Positions 44,718 through 57,854 of a DNA stretch of 64,000 nt are shown here, piece after piece (the first letter of the stretch is position 1; every line of letters starts with the position of its first letter). Below the pieces are notes generated by a model. That model was not told the origin of the DNA, made no database searches, and saw only the letters and a list, made by a program, of their open reading frames with translations. The DNA is from Rheum nobile. Lineage: Eukaryota; Streptophyta; Magnoliopsida; Caryophyllales; Polygonaceae. Location: positions 6,200,001 through 6,264,000 of the forward strand of contig WOAB01000619.1 in assembly GCA_027886185.1 (NCBI GenBank). The letters are read 5' to 3'. The position numbers and the translations under genes are program-made.

Positions 44718-47230
44718 TGTAACACCCCCAAATCGTAACCCATTTGGAAAGGTATTACCGTCAGTGACCTCGGTTTCCACACCGAAGCCACCCCAGGCTT
44801 TACCAGTTTAAATACAAATCATAAACGACAATCATGATGTAAACACCAAAATCTTTGGTTAAAACATATGTCTGGGGATTACATCCCAATCCCCATAGGA
44901 CAAAACAGAGTAATCAACGGAAGTCTTTGCAAAGTATAAATACAAGGGTCTTGATCGTAATGATCACCTGCCAAGGATCGCAACCTGATAAATCCATTAA
45001 AACATCGTTTGCTTTTATAGTCGTTCTAGCCTTTGTTTCTCGGATTCTTATCTGATGTGCCGAATCGAACGGATGACACCAGCCAACCATGCAGAGAACA
45101 ATTACGGTTGGTTAGTCTAATGAAAGACTACGCAAGGGTATAAAGCAGAGTGGTTCGAAGTAGTCGTATTAGGTTAGACTCATCATTTCTCGAATTAAAA
45201 CTGATGACGATAGTCAACCACCATACTCCTACTGGAATATATCAAGCAGCATGATCAAGAGAAGATTCTGGAGACCGAGTCTCACAGCAATCAATCCCAA
45301 AGAAGACTCCAACGAATTGAGTCTTATCGGAAGTATGACAAATGTTGGGAAACATTAATTAATCATACAAGCATTCAATAATGACTTGATGTTTCGGTTC
45401 ACGACCAACCTCACCGCTTAATGCGAATCCAGATTGGAAAGAGAACGGTACTCTGATCAAAGTCAAGACGAGCTTTCCTAATTGCACTATTCCCTAGCTG
45501 CACTACTCACCAAAGGGTATATTAATCATGTGCTACGACGGCACTTATCTTATTTAATTCCAAAACGCGCATCACGTTATATGCTTTTAAATATATGTAT
45601 CGCCATGAGGGACATATATTGAATATATGTTTCGCCATGAGGGACATATAGGACATATGTTTCGCCATGAGGGATATACTCCTGAATGGGACGAATCCCA
45701 AGATTTGTAGCATCAGTTAAGTGCCACCATCTCTATACCCGAGTATAGAGATCGGTCATGACCCACCAAATGGTTTTTGGGTTTATCACCCTTTGCACCA
45801 TTAATCATTATTAAGAAATGACTGGACCTTGAATAGTTCATCGCTCCTACGAATACTCGTGCTAACTAAACAGTTCAACACAATAATAATCATATCAAAG
45901 CCCTCCAGGCTATCATAATAATAATATAGATATTCATAATAGCGTTGTTCTAACAGATATACAACCTATTATAATATCATATTCTTTTCATATTGTTGCC
46001 CTCCCGGCAATCCTCATAAAATATATATCTATAATAGCGTTGTTCTAACAGATATACAACCTATTATAATATCATATTTTAATCCATATCATTTATCAAA
46101 ACTGTTCCCAACAAAACAGTAAATCATTCCAAATTAATTAACAATCAAACCATTGATAATTAATGGAAATATGGAATGATGAGCAAGAGCGAACCGCCAC
46201 TTGCCTTAGATCAGACGAAAGCTTGAACAAGCTTAGAGACGACGGTTCCTGAGTCTGAAACTGGGACAGATCCTGGATATTAAATCCCTCTGTAACGACC
46301 CATAACGAGACCCTAAGTTAGATTCAATATCTACATATATGAATCTAAAAGAATACAAAAGGAATCGAAGGAATCAAGCCTCGCCCAAAGCCAAACACCC
46401 AAGAACACACAACCCGGGTAAGCTCGCCGCGGGTGCGGTGGAGCCTCTGCCGCGGGTGCGGCGGGATTACAGTGGCGAGGGAGACGACAAATTTTCGATG
46501 GAGAACTCACCCAAATTGATTCTTCGACTTTGATTTGTTCTTGGTTTGATCTCCAACCTTCTTAAACCTTTGAATAACTCTTAGAAGCACCTTTCTAGTA
46601 CTCAAAAGGGATTCGATCTGTCTCACAAACAAAGCTCAAAGCTTTGGACAACAATGGAGTTTTCTTGGAGGAAGATGAAGTTGCAGCTGGAGTTGTGAGC
46701 TTCCTCTCCGCCTCCTTTCTCATTTATAGTCCCACAAGGTTGCTCATGAGCTAGACACGTATGCCATGAGGTGTCCCAACCAGATGGAAAGATGTGAGGA
46801 GCAATCATCGGCCAAGGGATAGAGCTGCAGAAACTCTATCGCGATGACGACAACGCTGACGACGACCGCGGGGTGCGGCAGGGTGCGGTGGGGGTGCGGT
46901 GGCCAACTCGTGACCGCCACTGGCATTGGCCTTCGCCGCGGGTGCGGCAGGGTGCGGCCAGGGTGCGGTCAAGGCCAATTTTGCCCCTTTTTCACCCGTT
47001 TTGTCCTTTCTTGCTAAGAGGTTAAATATTCTTAACCCCGGGTTAAATATATTCGTACACGAATAGCTTTTTAACCCAAAAATACATTAACTGTATTTTA
47101 TATTACTCAGAAAAATATTACAGAGACCAAACATCTCATAGAATGTCCGTACTTCTCTGAATTTAATCTGACTTGTAATATGGGCATAAGAAAATTTCAA
47201 AATTACCCCTATGAAATGAGGGATATTACA
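44718..47230 (-). repeat. Array LTR 1 (2513 bp)
   Basis: Starts TGTAACACCCCCAAATCG and ends GGGATATTACA. It contains three copies of a TTCGCCATGAGGGACATAT repeat at about 45595-45680, two copies of a TATAATAGCGTTGTTCTAAC segment (near 45935 and 46030), and CCGCGGGTGCGG motifs at 46430-46960. The purine tract of element A abuts it at 47231-47248. Confidence 0.9.
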
Positions 47231-47266
47231 TTACATCCCCCTTAAAAGATGTTTCGACCCCGAAAC

Positions 47267-50200
47267 TTAGGCCGAAAACAACTCGGGAAAGCGTCTAAGC
47301 ATATCCTCCTCAATTTCCCAAGTCTCCTAAGTAACCTCTTCGGTTCCTGACTTGGACCACAGAATCCGTACCAACGGTACCACCTTGTTGCGCAAGTCAT
47401 GGCACTCGAGAATACGCACAGGTATTTCTTCATAGGTACCATTTGCTTGAATCTCAATGTCTTCATAGCTCAGCACATGAGATTCATCTGGCACGTACAT
47501 TCTCAGCAAAGATACATGAAACACGTCATGTACTGGATGTGCCGATGGCGGCAATGCCAAACGGTACGCTAGAGATCCCACTCTATCAAGAATTTCAAAT
47601 GGTCCCACGTAGCGAGGGTTAAGCTTCCCACGCTTACCAAATCTGAACACGCCTTTAGATGGCGAGACTTTGACAAAGACCTTTTCACCAACCTCAAACT
47701 CGACATACCTAGGCTTTGGATCAGCGTAAGACTTCTGTTGACTTTGCGCTGTCAACATCCTTTGTCTTATTAAGGCAATATCCGAAGCAGTTCTCTCGAC
47801 CAATTCTGGTCCGAGAAGAATCTTGTCGGCGTTCTCATCCCAACAAATCGGAGATCTGCATCTGCGACCATACAAAGCTTCGAATGGAGCCATCTTGATA
47901 GTAGCATGCCAGCTATTGTTATATGTGAACTCGATTAGACTCAGGTTGTCCTCCCAGCTAGTCGGACGATCGAGTACGCATGTTCTCAACATATCCTCCA
48001 GGGTTTGGATAGTCCTCTCACACTGTCCATCCGTTTGAGGATGAAACGCATTGCTGAATCTCAATTCAGTTCCCATGGCCTTGTGGAGTTCCTTCCAGAA
48101 TCTTGACATGAATCGGCCATCACGATCTGATACAATGGTCTTTGGAGTACCATGAAAACGGATAACCTCGTGTAAAAACACTTCTGCTAACCTCTGGGTT
48201 CCCCACGTTGACTTGATAGCCACGAAGTGAGCACTCTTCGTGAGCCTGTCAATGATAACCCAAATAGCATCTTTCTGACTCTTAGTCTTGGGTAGTCTTG
48301 TGACGAAATCCATTGCGATATCTTCCCATTTCCATTCTGGAACTGGAAGAGGTAGCAATTCACCACCTGGTCTGTGGTGCTCTATCTTGACTTTCTGACA
48401 AGTCAAGCATTTCGCCACAAATTCTGCTACATCACATTTCATGTTGGGCCACCAGAAATTCTTCTGGAGGTCCTTGTACATTTTGCTAGAGCCTGGATGT
48501 ACATAGTAGGCTGACGAATGGGCTTCTCTCATTACCAATGGGCGAAGACCATCAACATCAGGCACACAAATTCGGTTTTGAAACCAAAGTGATCCATCCT
48601 CTTGGATCACAAAACCGAGAGCCTTCCCGTTCATCACTTCATCACACAGCTTCACCAAGATCACGTCATCAACCTGTTTTTCCCTGATCTGATCAAGAAG
48701 TGTAGCTTGGATTTCAAGCATACTCAGGTATCCTCGACGTTGATCGTACAAGACTTCTGCTTCGCATAATCCTTGGTTTAATTCGGTCTGAGCCATAAGC
48801 AAAGCCACTACTGCCTCGTGCGACGTCTTCCGGCTAAATGCATCGGCTACTACATTAGCCTTGCCCGGATGATACAACAATTCGAGGTCGTAGTCTTTGA
48901 GTAGCTCTAACCAACGACGTTGTCTCATATTCAATTCCTTCTGAGTGAATACATACTTGAGACTCTTGTGGTCGGTGAAGACTTGGCATCTCACGCCATA
49001 GAGATAATGTCTCCAAATCTTCAGGGCAAACACTACCGCCGCTAACTCCAGATCATGCGTCAGATAGTTTTCTTCATAGGTTTTCAGCTGCCTTGACGCG
49101 TAAGCAATAACCTTGCCTCTTTGCATCAACACGCATCCTAAACCACTCTTCGAATCATCACTATAGACCGTATAATCATCAGTTCCGTCTGGTAGCGTTA
49201 GCACTGGTGCGGAGGTCAGACATTGCTTCAATTTCTGAAAACTGGCCTCGCACTTGTCATTCCAGACAAACTTCTTGTGGACCGTGCGAAGTAGACCGGT
49301 CATAGGTAGAGCGATCTTAGAAAATCCCTCTACAAATCATCTATAATATCCGACAAGTCCAAGGAAACTGCGCATCTCCTTCACATTTTGAGGCCGCTTC
49401 CAGTTAGCTACTGCTTCAATCTTTTGGGGATCAACCATTACCCCCTTCTCATTGATCACATGGCCTAAGAAAGCCACTTCCTTGATCCAAAAATCACACT
49501 TAGACAATTTAGCGTACAACTCATTTTGTCTAAGGATTTACAACACAATCCGAAGGTGTTCCTCGTGAACTTCCTCATTCGGAGAATAAATCAAAATGTC
49601 ATCGATGAAAACCACCACGAACTTATCCAAGTACTGGTGAAAACATCGATTCATTAAGTCCATAAAGACCGTTGGAGCGTTGGTAAGTCCGAATGGCAGG
49701 AGTACGAACTCGTAGTGACCATACCTCGTCTGGAATGCAGTCCTCGGAATATCTTCCTCACGAATTTTGAGCTGATGATAACCAGATCTCAGATCGATCT
49801 TGGAAAAGACTTTAGCTCCATGTAACTGATCCAACAGATCATCAATCCTTGGCAAAGGATATTTGTTCTTGATCGTGACTTTATTCAACTCACGATAGTC
49901 GATACAAAGTCGAAACGATCCATCCTTCTTCTTGACAAACAAGACCGGAGCACCCCAAGGCGATGCACTCGGTCTTATAAAACCTTTGTTGAGAAGATCC
50001 TCTAATTGCTTCTTCAACTCTTGCATCTCAGCATGAGCCATCCGGTATGGTGCCTTCGAGATTGGCGTAGTACCCGATTCAAGATCAATAGAAAATTCCA
50101 CGACATGATGCGGGGGTAATCCAGGAATCTCTTCCGGAAAAACATCAGGAAATTCACGAATCACAGGAATATCAAGAATTGTTGGTTTATTTTTCATGGG

Positions 50201-50530
50201 CGAATCCAGATAGCAAAGGTACCCGACACAACCCTGTCGAAGTAGCTTAAACGCAGCCATCGCATTGATAAGCATGCCGTTATCAGCGTTATTCCGACCC
50301 TTAAATTTGCACTCACTCTGGCCCCAAGATGACACCGTCACAGTTCTTGCACTGAAGTCGATTACCGCCCCATGACGTGTCAGCCAATCCATACCGAGAA
50401 TAATATCGTATAGAGCCATGGCAATGCAGATCAAATATGCCTCGAATTTCTTACCCTGGATGGTAATCGGAAATTCAGACAGACACTTAGTTCCAACTAA
50501 ATGGTCACCATTTTGGACCAGTCCATTACA
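47267..50530 (-). pseudogene. Element A pol: partial protease, RT, RNase H, integrase, chromodomain-like end
   Basis: One frame on the - strand, broken by stops near 49538, 49334 and 47328. It begins inside aspartic protease (YDIILGMDWLTRHG; the catalytic DSGA part is lost). RT follows (FSKIDLRSGYHQLK, catalytic VVFIDDILIYS), then RNase H (YTVYSDDS) and integrase with a zinc finger (CLTCQKVK). The integrase core has DDE residues in AMDFVTRLPK, VSDRDGRF and DGQCERT. The C-terminus (FHVSLLRMYVPD...ILECHDLRNKVVPLVRILW) resembles the chromodomain of Tekay/Del-type chromoviruses. The integrase part is nearly intact, but the element cannot make a full polyprotein. Confidence 0.9.
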
Positions 50531-50539
50531 TGGTTCACA

Positions 50540-50744
50540 GAAGGCCCACTAGTGGCTCCGAGCCCAGGCCCAGCCATTACCAGCGTCCACTGTTGCCATG
50601 AGCCACTGTCCATACATCTCAACCCATCCTTGGTAGCTCCACATAATTAATAGGCAGCCATCTCCTAAGAGGTTGTTGGTGAGTCTCGAACACGAGACCT
50701 CACCCCATACCAAGCAACGAAACACTAACTTGGTATAAACCAAA
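50540..50744 (-). mobile_element. SINE-like insert in element A
   Basis: Flanked by GGTTCACA (50532-50539) and GGTTCATA (50745-50752). On the - strand it begins with a tRNA-like head: AAGTTAGTGTTTCGTTGCTT, then GGTCTCGTGTTCGAGACTC with a good B box. The equivalent insert lies at the same place in element B, so it predates the duplication of the internal region. The head is also seen in E1. Confidence 0.5.
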
Positions 50745-50763
50745 GGTTCATATATAAGAAGAG

Positions 50764-51558
50764 TTACAACAAAAGGTTCACAACCTCGTTGCGCACACAA
50801 CTTAACTTACTAACACCCAAATCAACAACATACCAACATAAGGTATAAAGTACTTTAAGCAATTGGAGCATCAGGTCCATCCGTCTCACGCATCTCGTAA
50901 AGGCGTTGACCTTGACCTCCAATCGTTCCTCTAGTACTTGGGGCCTTGGCCTGAATGGTTGAGTCGGGACCACAACTGGTGTACCCATTGACTCCCACGG
51001 CCTTGCCCTCCAACGAGCACGCTCAATTGTCTCATCCACCTGGCGATGCGCTTCAGCACTAATCGCCTTCCAAGTGGCAGGAGACAATGGCGAGTATTCC
51101 CGCTCAGGTGACAACACCGGACTCGGATAGATAAACTCCACTACCGGGTCCTCGCTGCCCATCAATAAGCGCTCCAAGTCATCAGACTTGTGGCCCTGCC
51201 CCTCGAGGTCTTCCTCGGGGTCCTTCTTCTCAGGATCTTCCTCAAGATCCTCCTCTAGATCTTCCTCCAGATCTTCGTCAGGATCCTCTTCCTCAGGGTC
51301 CTCTTCGGAAATCATTTCGATCATGAAGTCGTCGTTATAGTACTCTCTAGCGTACTTTGACAACTCTTCTTCATCCTCAGTGTCCTTCCCTGGCTCCTCT
51401 TTAGGCTCTTCCACAGGAACCACGACATCGTCGGACACTAGCACTACCGACTCAAGGAGTACGGTCTTCACCTCCTCGGGTGGACTACTAGGTTCACCGA
51501 CCTCAAAACACGACGAGGGAACCGGGAACTCAAGCCTATCTAGAGATGGCGGAGCCAT
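50764..51558 (-). CDS. Element A acidic protein in the gag position (264 aa)
   Basis: The start at 51558 lies about 230 bases inside the primer-binding site, where gag should start. The protein is Pro/Ser-rich, then strongly acidic with a short repeat (EEDLEEDLEEDLEEDPEKKD, about residues 95-120). It then has a basic helix-rich region (HRQVDETIERARWRARPWES, VLEERLEVKVNAFTRCVRR). No capsid fold or zinc knuckle was found. It may be the N-terminal part of gag with the rest deleted. The tail after about residue 235 looks noncoding. Confidence 0.55.
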   Translation of the reverse strand: MAPPSLDRLEFPVPSSCFEVGEPSSPPEEVKTVLLESVVLVSDDVVVPVEEPKEEPGKDTEDEEELSKYAREYYNDDFMIEMISEEDPEEEDPDEDLEEDLEEDLEEDPEKKDPEEDLEGQGHKSDDLERLLMGSEDPVVEFIYPSPVLSPEREYSPLSPATWKAISAEAHRQVDETIERARWRARPWESMGTPVVVPTQPFRPRPQVLEERLEVKVNAFTRCVRRMDLMLQLLKVLYTLCWYVVDLGVSKLSCVRNEVVNLLL

Positions 51559-51789
51559 CTCGGCTTCTTCCGAGTCCCTCTGAAGAGAAAGGAAAACACT
51601 CAGAATCTACGAGTGATGAACAGGGAATTAGTCTTTCTAGATATAGAAGTTTGCTTCCATATCAGACTAAAGAAGAAGGCACGACTATAAACGGTGATTA
51701 ACAATTTCTTTTTGAAAATTCAGAGCCCTTGAAAACATTTCAAAAACGAGTAAATGGTTCATGAAATCCCAAATTCGCTTTCAAACTTT

Positions 51790-51803
51790 TGGCTCTGATA
51801 CCA
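51790..51803 (-). other. Primer-binding site of element A
   Basis: On the - strand TGGTATCAGAGCCA, complementary to plant initiator-methionine tRNA, four bases from LTR 2. Confidence 0.85.
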
Positions 51804-51807
51804 GATC

Positions 51808-54321
51808 TGTAACACCCCCAAATCGTAACCCATTTGGAAATGTATTACCGCCAGTGACCTCGGTTTCCACACCGAAGCCACCCCAGGCTTTACCGGTTTA
51901 AATACAAATCATAAACAACAATCATGATGTAAACACCAAAATCTTTGGTTAAAACATATGTCTGGGGATTACATCCCAATCCCCATAGGACAAAACAGAG
52001 TAATCAGCGGAAGTCTTTGCAAAGTATAAATACAAGGGTCTTGATCGTAATGATCACCCGCCAAGGATCGCAACCCGATAAATCCATTAAAACACTGTTT
52101 GCTTTTATAGTCATTCTAGCCTTTATTTCTCGGATTCTTATCTGATGTGCCGAATCGAATGGATGACACCAGCCAACCATGCAGAGAACAATTACGGTTG
52201 GTTAGTCTAATGAAAGACTACGCAAGGGTACAAAGCAGAGTGGTTCGAAGTAGTCGTATTAGGTTAGACTCATCGTTTCTCGAATTAAAACCGATGACGA
52301 TAGTCAACCACCATACTCCTACTGGAATATATCAAGCAGCATGATCAAGAGAAGATTCTGGAGACCGAGTCTCACAGCAATCAATACCAAAGAAGACTCC
52401 AACGAATTGAGTCTTATCGGAAGTATGACAAATGTTGGGGAACATTAATTAATCATACAAGCATTCAATAACGACTTGATGTTTCGGTTCACGACCAACC
52501 TCACCGCTTAATGCGAATCCAGATTGGAAAGAGAACGGTACTCTGATCAAAGTCAAGACGAGCTTTCCTAGATGCACTATTCCCTAGCGACACTACTCGC
52601 CAAAGGGTATATTAATCATGTGCTACGACGGCACTTATCTTATTTAATTCCAAAACGCGCATCACGTTATAGGCTTTTAAATATATGTATCGCCATGAGG
52701 GACATATATTGAATATATGTTTCGCCATGAGGGACATATAGGACATATGTTTCGCCATGAGGGACATACTCCTGAATGGGACGAATCCCAAGATTTATAG
52801 CATCAGTTAAGTGCCACCATCTCTATACCCGAGTATAGAGACCGGTCATGACCCACCAAATGGTTTTTGGGTTTATCACCCTTTGCACCATTAATCATTA
52901 TTAAGAAACGACTGGACCTTGAATAGTCCATCGCTTCTACGAATACTCATGCTAACTAAACAGTTCAACACAGTAATAATCATATCAAATCCCTCCAGGC
53001 TATCATCATAATAATATAGATATTCATAATAGTGTTGTTCTAACAGTTATACAACCTATTATAATATCATATTCTTTTCATATTGTTGCCCTCCCGGCAA
53101 TCCTCATAAAATATATATCTATAATAGCGTTGTTCTAACAGATATATAACCTATTATAATATCATATTTTAATCCATATCATTTATCAAAACTGTTCCCA
53201 ACAAAACAGTAAATCATTCCAAATTAATTAACAATCAAACCATTGATAATTAATGGAAATATGGAATGATGATGAAGAGCGAACAACCACTTGCCTTAGA
53301 TCAGACGAAAGCTTGAACAAGCTTAGAGACGACGGTTCCTGAGTCTGAAACTGGGACAGATCCTGGATATTAAATCCCTCTGGAACGACCCATAACGAGA
53401 CCCTAAGTTAGATTCAATATCTACATATATGAATATAAAAGAATACAAAAAGAATCGAATGAATCAAGCCTCGCCCAAAGCCAAACACCCAAGAACACAC
53501 AACCCGGGTAAGCTCGCCGCGGGTGCGGTGGAGCCTCTGCCGCGGGTGCGGCGGGATTACAGTGGCGAGGGAGACGACAGATTTTCGATGGAGAACTCAC
53601 CCAAATCGATTCGTTCGACTTTTATTTGTTCTTGGTTTGATCTCCAACCTTCTTAAACCTTTGAATAACTCTTAGAAGCACCTTTCTAGTACTCAAAAGG
53701 GATTCGATCTCTCTCACAAACAAAGCTCAAAGCTTTGGACAACAATGGAGTTTTCTTGGAGGAAGATGAAGTTGCAGCTGGAGTTGTGAGCTTCCTCTCC
53801 GCCTCCTCTCTCATTTATAGTCCCACAAGGTTGCTCAGGAGCTAGACACGTATACCATGAGGTGTCCCAACCAGATGGAAAGACGTGAGGAGCAAGCATC
53901 GACCAAGGGATAGAGCTGCAGAAACTCTATCGTGATGACGACAACGCTGACGAGGACCGCAGGGTACGGCAGGGTGCGGTGGGGGTGCGGTGGCCGACTC
54001 GTGACCGCCACTGGCATTGGCCTTCACCGCGGGTGCGGCAAGGTGCGGCCAGGGTGCGGTCAAGGCCAATTTTGCCCCCTTTTCACCCGTTTTGTCCTTT
54101 CTTGCTAAGATGTTAAATATTCTTAACCCCGGATTAAATATATTCGTACACGAATAACTTTTTAACCCAAAAATACATTAATTGTATTTTATATTACTCA
54201 GAAAAATATTACATAGACTAAACATCTCATAGAATGTCCGTACTTCTCTGAATTTAATCTGACTTGTAATATGGGCATAAGAAAATTTCAAAATTACCCC
54301 TAGGAAATGAGGGATATTACA
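51808..54321 (-). repeat. Array LTR 2 (2514 bp, shared)
   Basis: Serves as the 5' LTR of element A and the 3' LTR of element B. It is close to LTR 1 and LTR 3 along its whole length, with scattered substitutions. Its three TTCGCCATGAGGGACATAT repeats are at about 52685-52770. Confidence 0.9.
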
Positions 54322-54357
54322 TTACCTCCCCCTTAAAAGAAGTTTCGACCCCGAAAC

Positions 54358-57300
54358 TTAGGCCGAAAACAACTTGGGAAAGCGTCTAAGCATATCTTCC
54401 TCAGTTTCTCAAGTCTCCCAAGTAACCTCTTCGGTTCCTGACTTGGACCACAGAATCTGTACCAACGGTACCACCTTATTGCGCAAGTCACGGCACTCGA
54501 GAATACGCACACGTATTTCTTCATAGGTACCATTTGCTTGAATCTCAATGTCTTCATAGCTCAGCACATGAGATTCATCTGGCACGTACATTCTCAGCAA
54601 AGATACATGAAACACGTCATGTACTGGATGTGTCGATGGCGGCAATGCCAAACGGTACGCTAGAGATCCCACTCTATCAAGAATTTCAAATGGTCCCACG
54701 TAGCGAGGGTTAAGCTTCCCACGCTTACCAAATCTGAACACGCCTTTAGATGGCGAGACTTTGACAAAGACCTTTTCACCAACCTCAAACTCGACATTCC
54801 TACGCTTTGGATCAGCGTAAGACTTCTGTCGACTTTGCGATGTCAACATCCTTTGTATTATTAAGGCAATATCCGAAGCAGTTCTCTCGACCAATTCTGG
54901 TCCAAGAAGAATCTTGTCGGCGTTCTCATCCCAACAAATCGGAGATCTGCATCTGCGACCATACAAAGCTTCGAATGGAGCCATCTTGATAGTAGCATGC
55001 CAGCTATTGTTATATGTGAACTCGATTAGACTCAGGCTGTCCTCCCAACTAGTCGGACGATCGAGTACACGTGCTCTCAACATATCCTCCAGGGTTTGGA
55101 TAGTCCTCTCAGACTGTCCATCCGTTTGAGGATGAAACGCAGTGCTGAATCTCAATTCAGTTCCCATGGCCTTGTGGAGTTCCTTCCAGAATCTTGACAT
55201 GAATCGGCCATCACGATCCGATACAATGGTCTTTGGAGTACCATGCAAACGGATAACCTCGTGTAAAAACACTTCTGCTAACCTCTGGGTTCCCCACGTT
55301 GACTTGATAGCCACGAAGTGAGCACTCTTCGTGAGCCTGTCAATGATAACCCAAATAGCATCTTTCTGACTCTTAGTCTTGGGTAATCCTGTGACGAAAT
55401 CCATTGCGATATCTTCCCATTTCCATTCTGGAACTGGAAGAGGTAGCAATTCACCACCTAGTATGCGGTGCTCTATATTGACTTTCTGACAAGTCAAGCA
55501 TTTCGCCACAAATTCTGCTACATCCCATTTCATGTTGGGCCACCAGAAATTCTTCCGGAGGTCCTTGTACATTTTGCTAGAGCCTGGATGTACAGAGTAG
55601 GCTGACGAATGGGCTTCTCTCATTACCAATGGGCGAAGACCATCAACGTCAGGCACACAAATTCGCTTTTGAAACCAAAGTGATCCATCCTCTTGGATCA
55701 CAAAACCGAGAGCCTTCCTGTTCATCACTTCATCACACAGCTTCACCAAGATCACGTCATCAACCTGTTTTTCCCTGATCTGATCAAGAAGTGTAGCTTG
55801 GATTTCAAGCATACTCAGGTATCCTCGACGTTGATCGTACAAGACTTCTGCTTCGCACAATCCTTGGTTCAATTCGGTCTGAGCCATAAGCAAAGTCACT
55901 ACTGCCTCGTGCGATGTCTTCCGGCTCAATGCATCGGCTACTACATTAGCCTTGCCCGGATGATACAACAATTCGAGGTCGTAGTCTTTGAGTAGCTCTA
56001 ACCAACGACGTTGTCTCATATTCAACTCCTTCTAAGTGAATACATACTTGAGATTCTTGTGGTCGGTGAAGACTTGGCATCTCACGCCATAGAGATAATG
56101 TCTCCAAATCTTCAGGACAAACACTACCGCCGCTAACTTCAGATCATGCGTCGGATTGTTTTCTTCATAGGTTTTCAGCTGCCTTGACGCGTAAGCAATA
56201 ACCTTGCCTCTTTGCATCAACACGCATCCTAAACCTCTCTTTGAAGCATCACTATAGACCGCATAATCATCAGTTCCGTCTGGTAGCGTTAGCACTGCTG
56301 CGGAGGTCAGACATTGCTTCAATTTCTGAAAACTGGCCTCGCACTTGTCATTCCAGACAAACTTCTTGTGGACCTTGTGAAGTAGACCGGTCATAGGTAG
56401 AGCGATCTTAGAAAATCCCTCTACAAACCGTCTATAATATCCGGCAAGTCCAAGGAAACAGCGCACCTCCTTCACATTCTGAGGCCGCTTCCATTTAGCT
56501 ACTGCTTCAATCTTTTGGGGATCAACCATTACCCCCTTCTCATTGATCACATGGCCTAAGAAAGCCACTTCCTTGATCCAAAAATCGCACTTAGACAATT
56601 TAGCGTACAACTCATTTTGTCAAAGGATTGACAACACAATCCGAAGGTGTTCCTCGTGAACTTCCTCATTCGGAGAATAAATCAAAATGTCATCGATGAA
56701 AACCACCACGAACTTATCCAAGTACTGGTGAAAACATCGATTCATTAAGTCCATAAAGACCGTTGGAGCGTTGGTAAGTCCGAATGGCATGACTACGAAC
56801 TCGTAGTGACCATACCTCGTCCGGAATGCAGTCCTCGGAATATCTTCCTCACGAATTTTGAGCTGATGATAACCAGATCTCATATCGATCTTGGAAAAGA
56901 CTTTAGCTCCCTGTAACTGATCCAACAGATCATCAATCCTTGGCAAAGGATATTTTTTCTTGATCGTGACTTTATTCAACTCACGATAGTCGATACAAAG
57001 TCGAAACGATCCATCCTTCTTCTTGACAAACAAGACCGGAGCACCCCAAGGCGATGCACTCGGTCTTATAAAACCTTTGTCGAGAAGATCCTCTAATTGC
57101 TTCTTCAACTCTTGCATCTCAGCAGGAGCCATCTGGTACGGTGCCTTCGAGATCGGCGCAGTACCCGATTCAAGATCAATAGAAAATTCCACGACACGAT
57201 GCGGGGGTAATCCAGGAATCTCTTCCGGAAAAACATCAGGAAATTCACGAATCACAGGAATATCAAGAATTGTTGGTTTATTTTTCATGGGTGAATCCAG

Positions 57301-57620
57301 ATAGCAAAGGTATCCGACACAACCCTGTCGAAGTAGCTTAAACGCAACCATCACATTGATAAGCCTGCCGTTATCAGTGTCATTCCGACCCTTAAATTTG
57401 CACTCACTTTGGCCCCCAGATGACACCGTCACAGTTCTTGCACTGAAGTCGATTACCGCCCCATGACGTGTCAGCCAATCCATACCGAGAATAATATCGT
57501 ATGGAGCCATGGCAATGCAGATCAAATCTGTCTCGAATTTCTTACCCTGGATGGTAATCGGAAATTCAGACAGACATTTAGTTCCAACTAAATGGTCACC
57601 ATTTTGGACCAGTCCATTAC
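54358..57620 (-). pseudogene. Element B pol: partial protease, RT, RNase H, integrase, chromodomain-like end
   Basis: Same layout as element A. Stops lie at other places: near 56620 (after RIVLSIL), near 56032 (after LKYVFT) and near 54405. RT catalytic VVFIDDILIYS and integrase AMDFVTGLPK, VSDRDGRF and DGQSERT are intact, and the integrase-chromodomain stretch 56025-54409 is fully open. The protease N-terminus is lost as in A. Because A and B broke at different codons, they decayed separately. Confidence 0.9.
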
Positions 57621-57630
57621 ATGGTTCACA

Positions 57631-57835
57631 GACGGCCCACTAGTGGCTCTGAGCCCAGGCCCAGTCATTACCAGCGTCCACTGTTGCCATGAGCCACTGT
57701 CCATACATCTCAACCCATCCTTGGTAGCTCCACCTAATTAATAGGCAGCCATCTCCTAAGAGGTTGTTGGTGAGTCTCGAACACGAGACCTCACCCCATA
57801 CCAAGCAACGAAACACTAACTTGGTATAAACCAAA
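57631..57835 (-). mobile_element. SINE-like insert in element B
   Basis: Same position and sequence type as the insert at 50540-50744, with the same tRNA-like head and GGTTCACA/GGTTCATA flanks. Confidence 0.45.
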
Positions 57836-57854
57836 GGTTCATATATAAGAAGAG

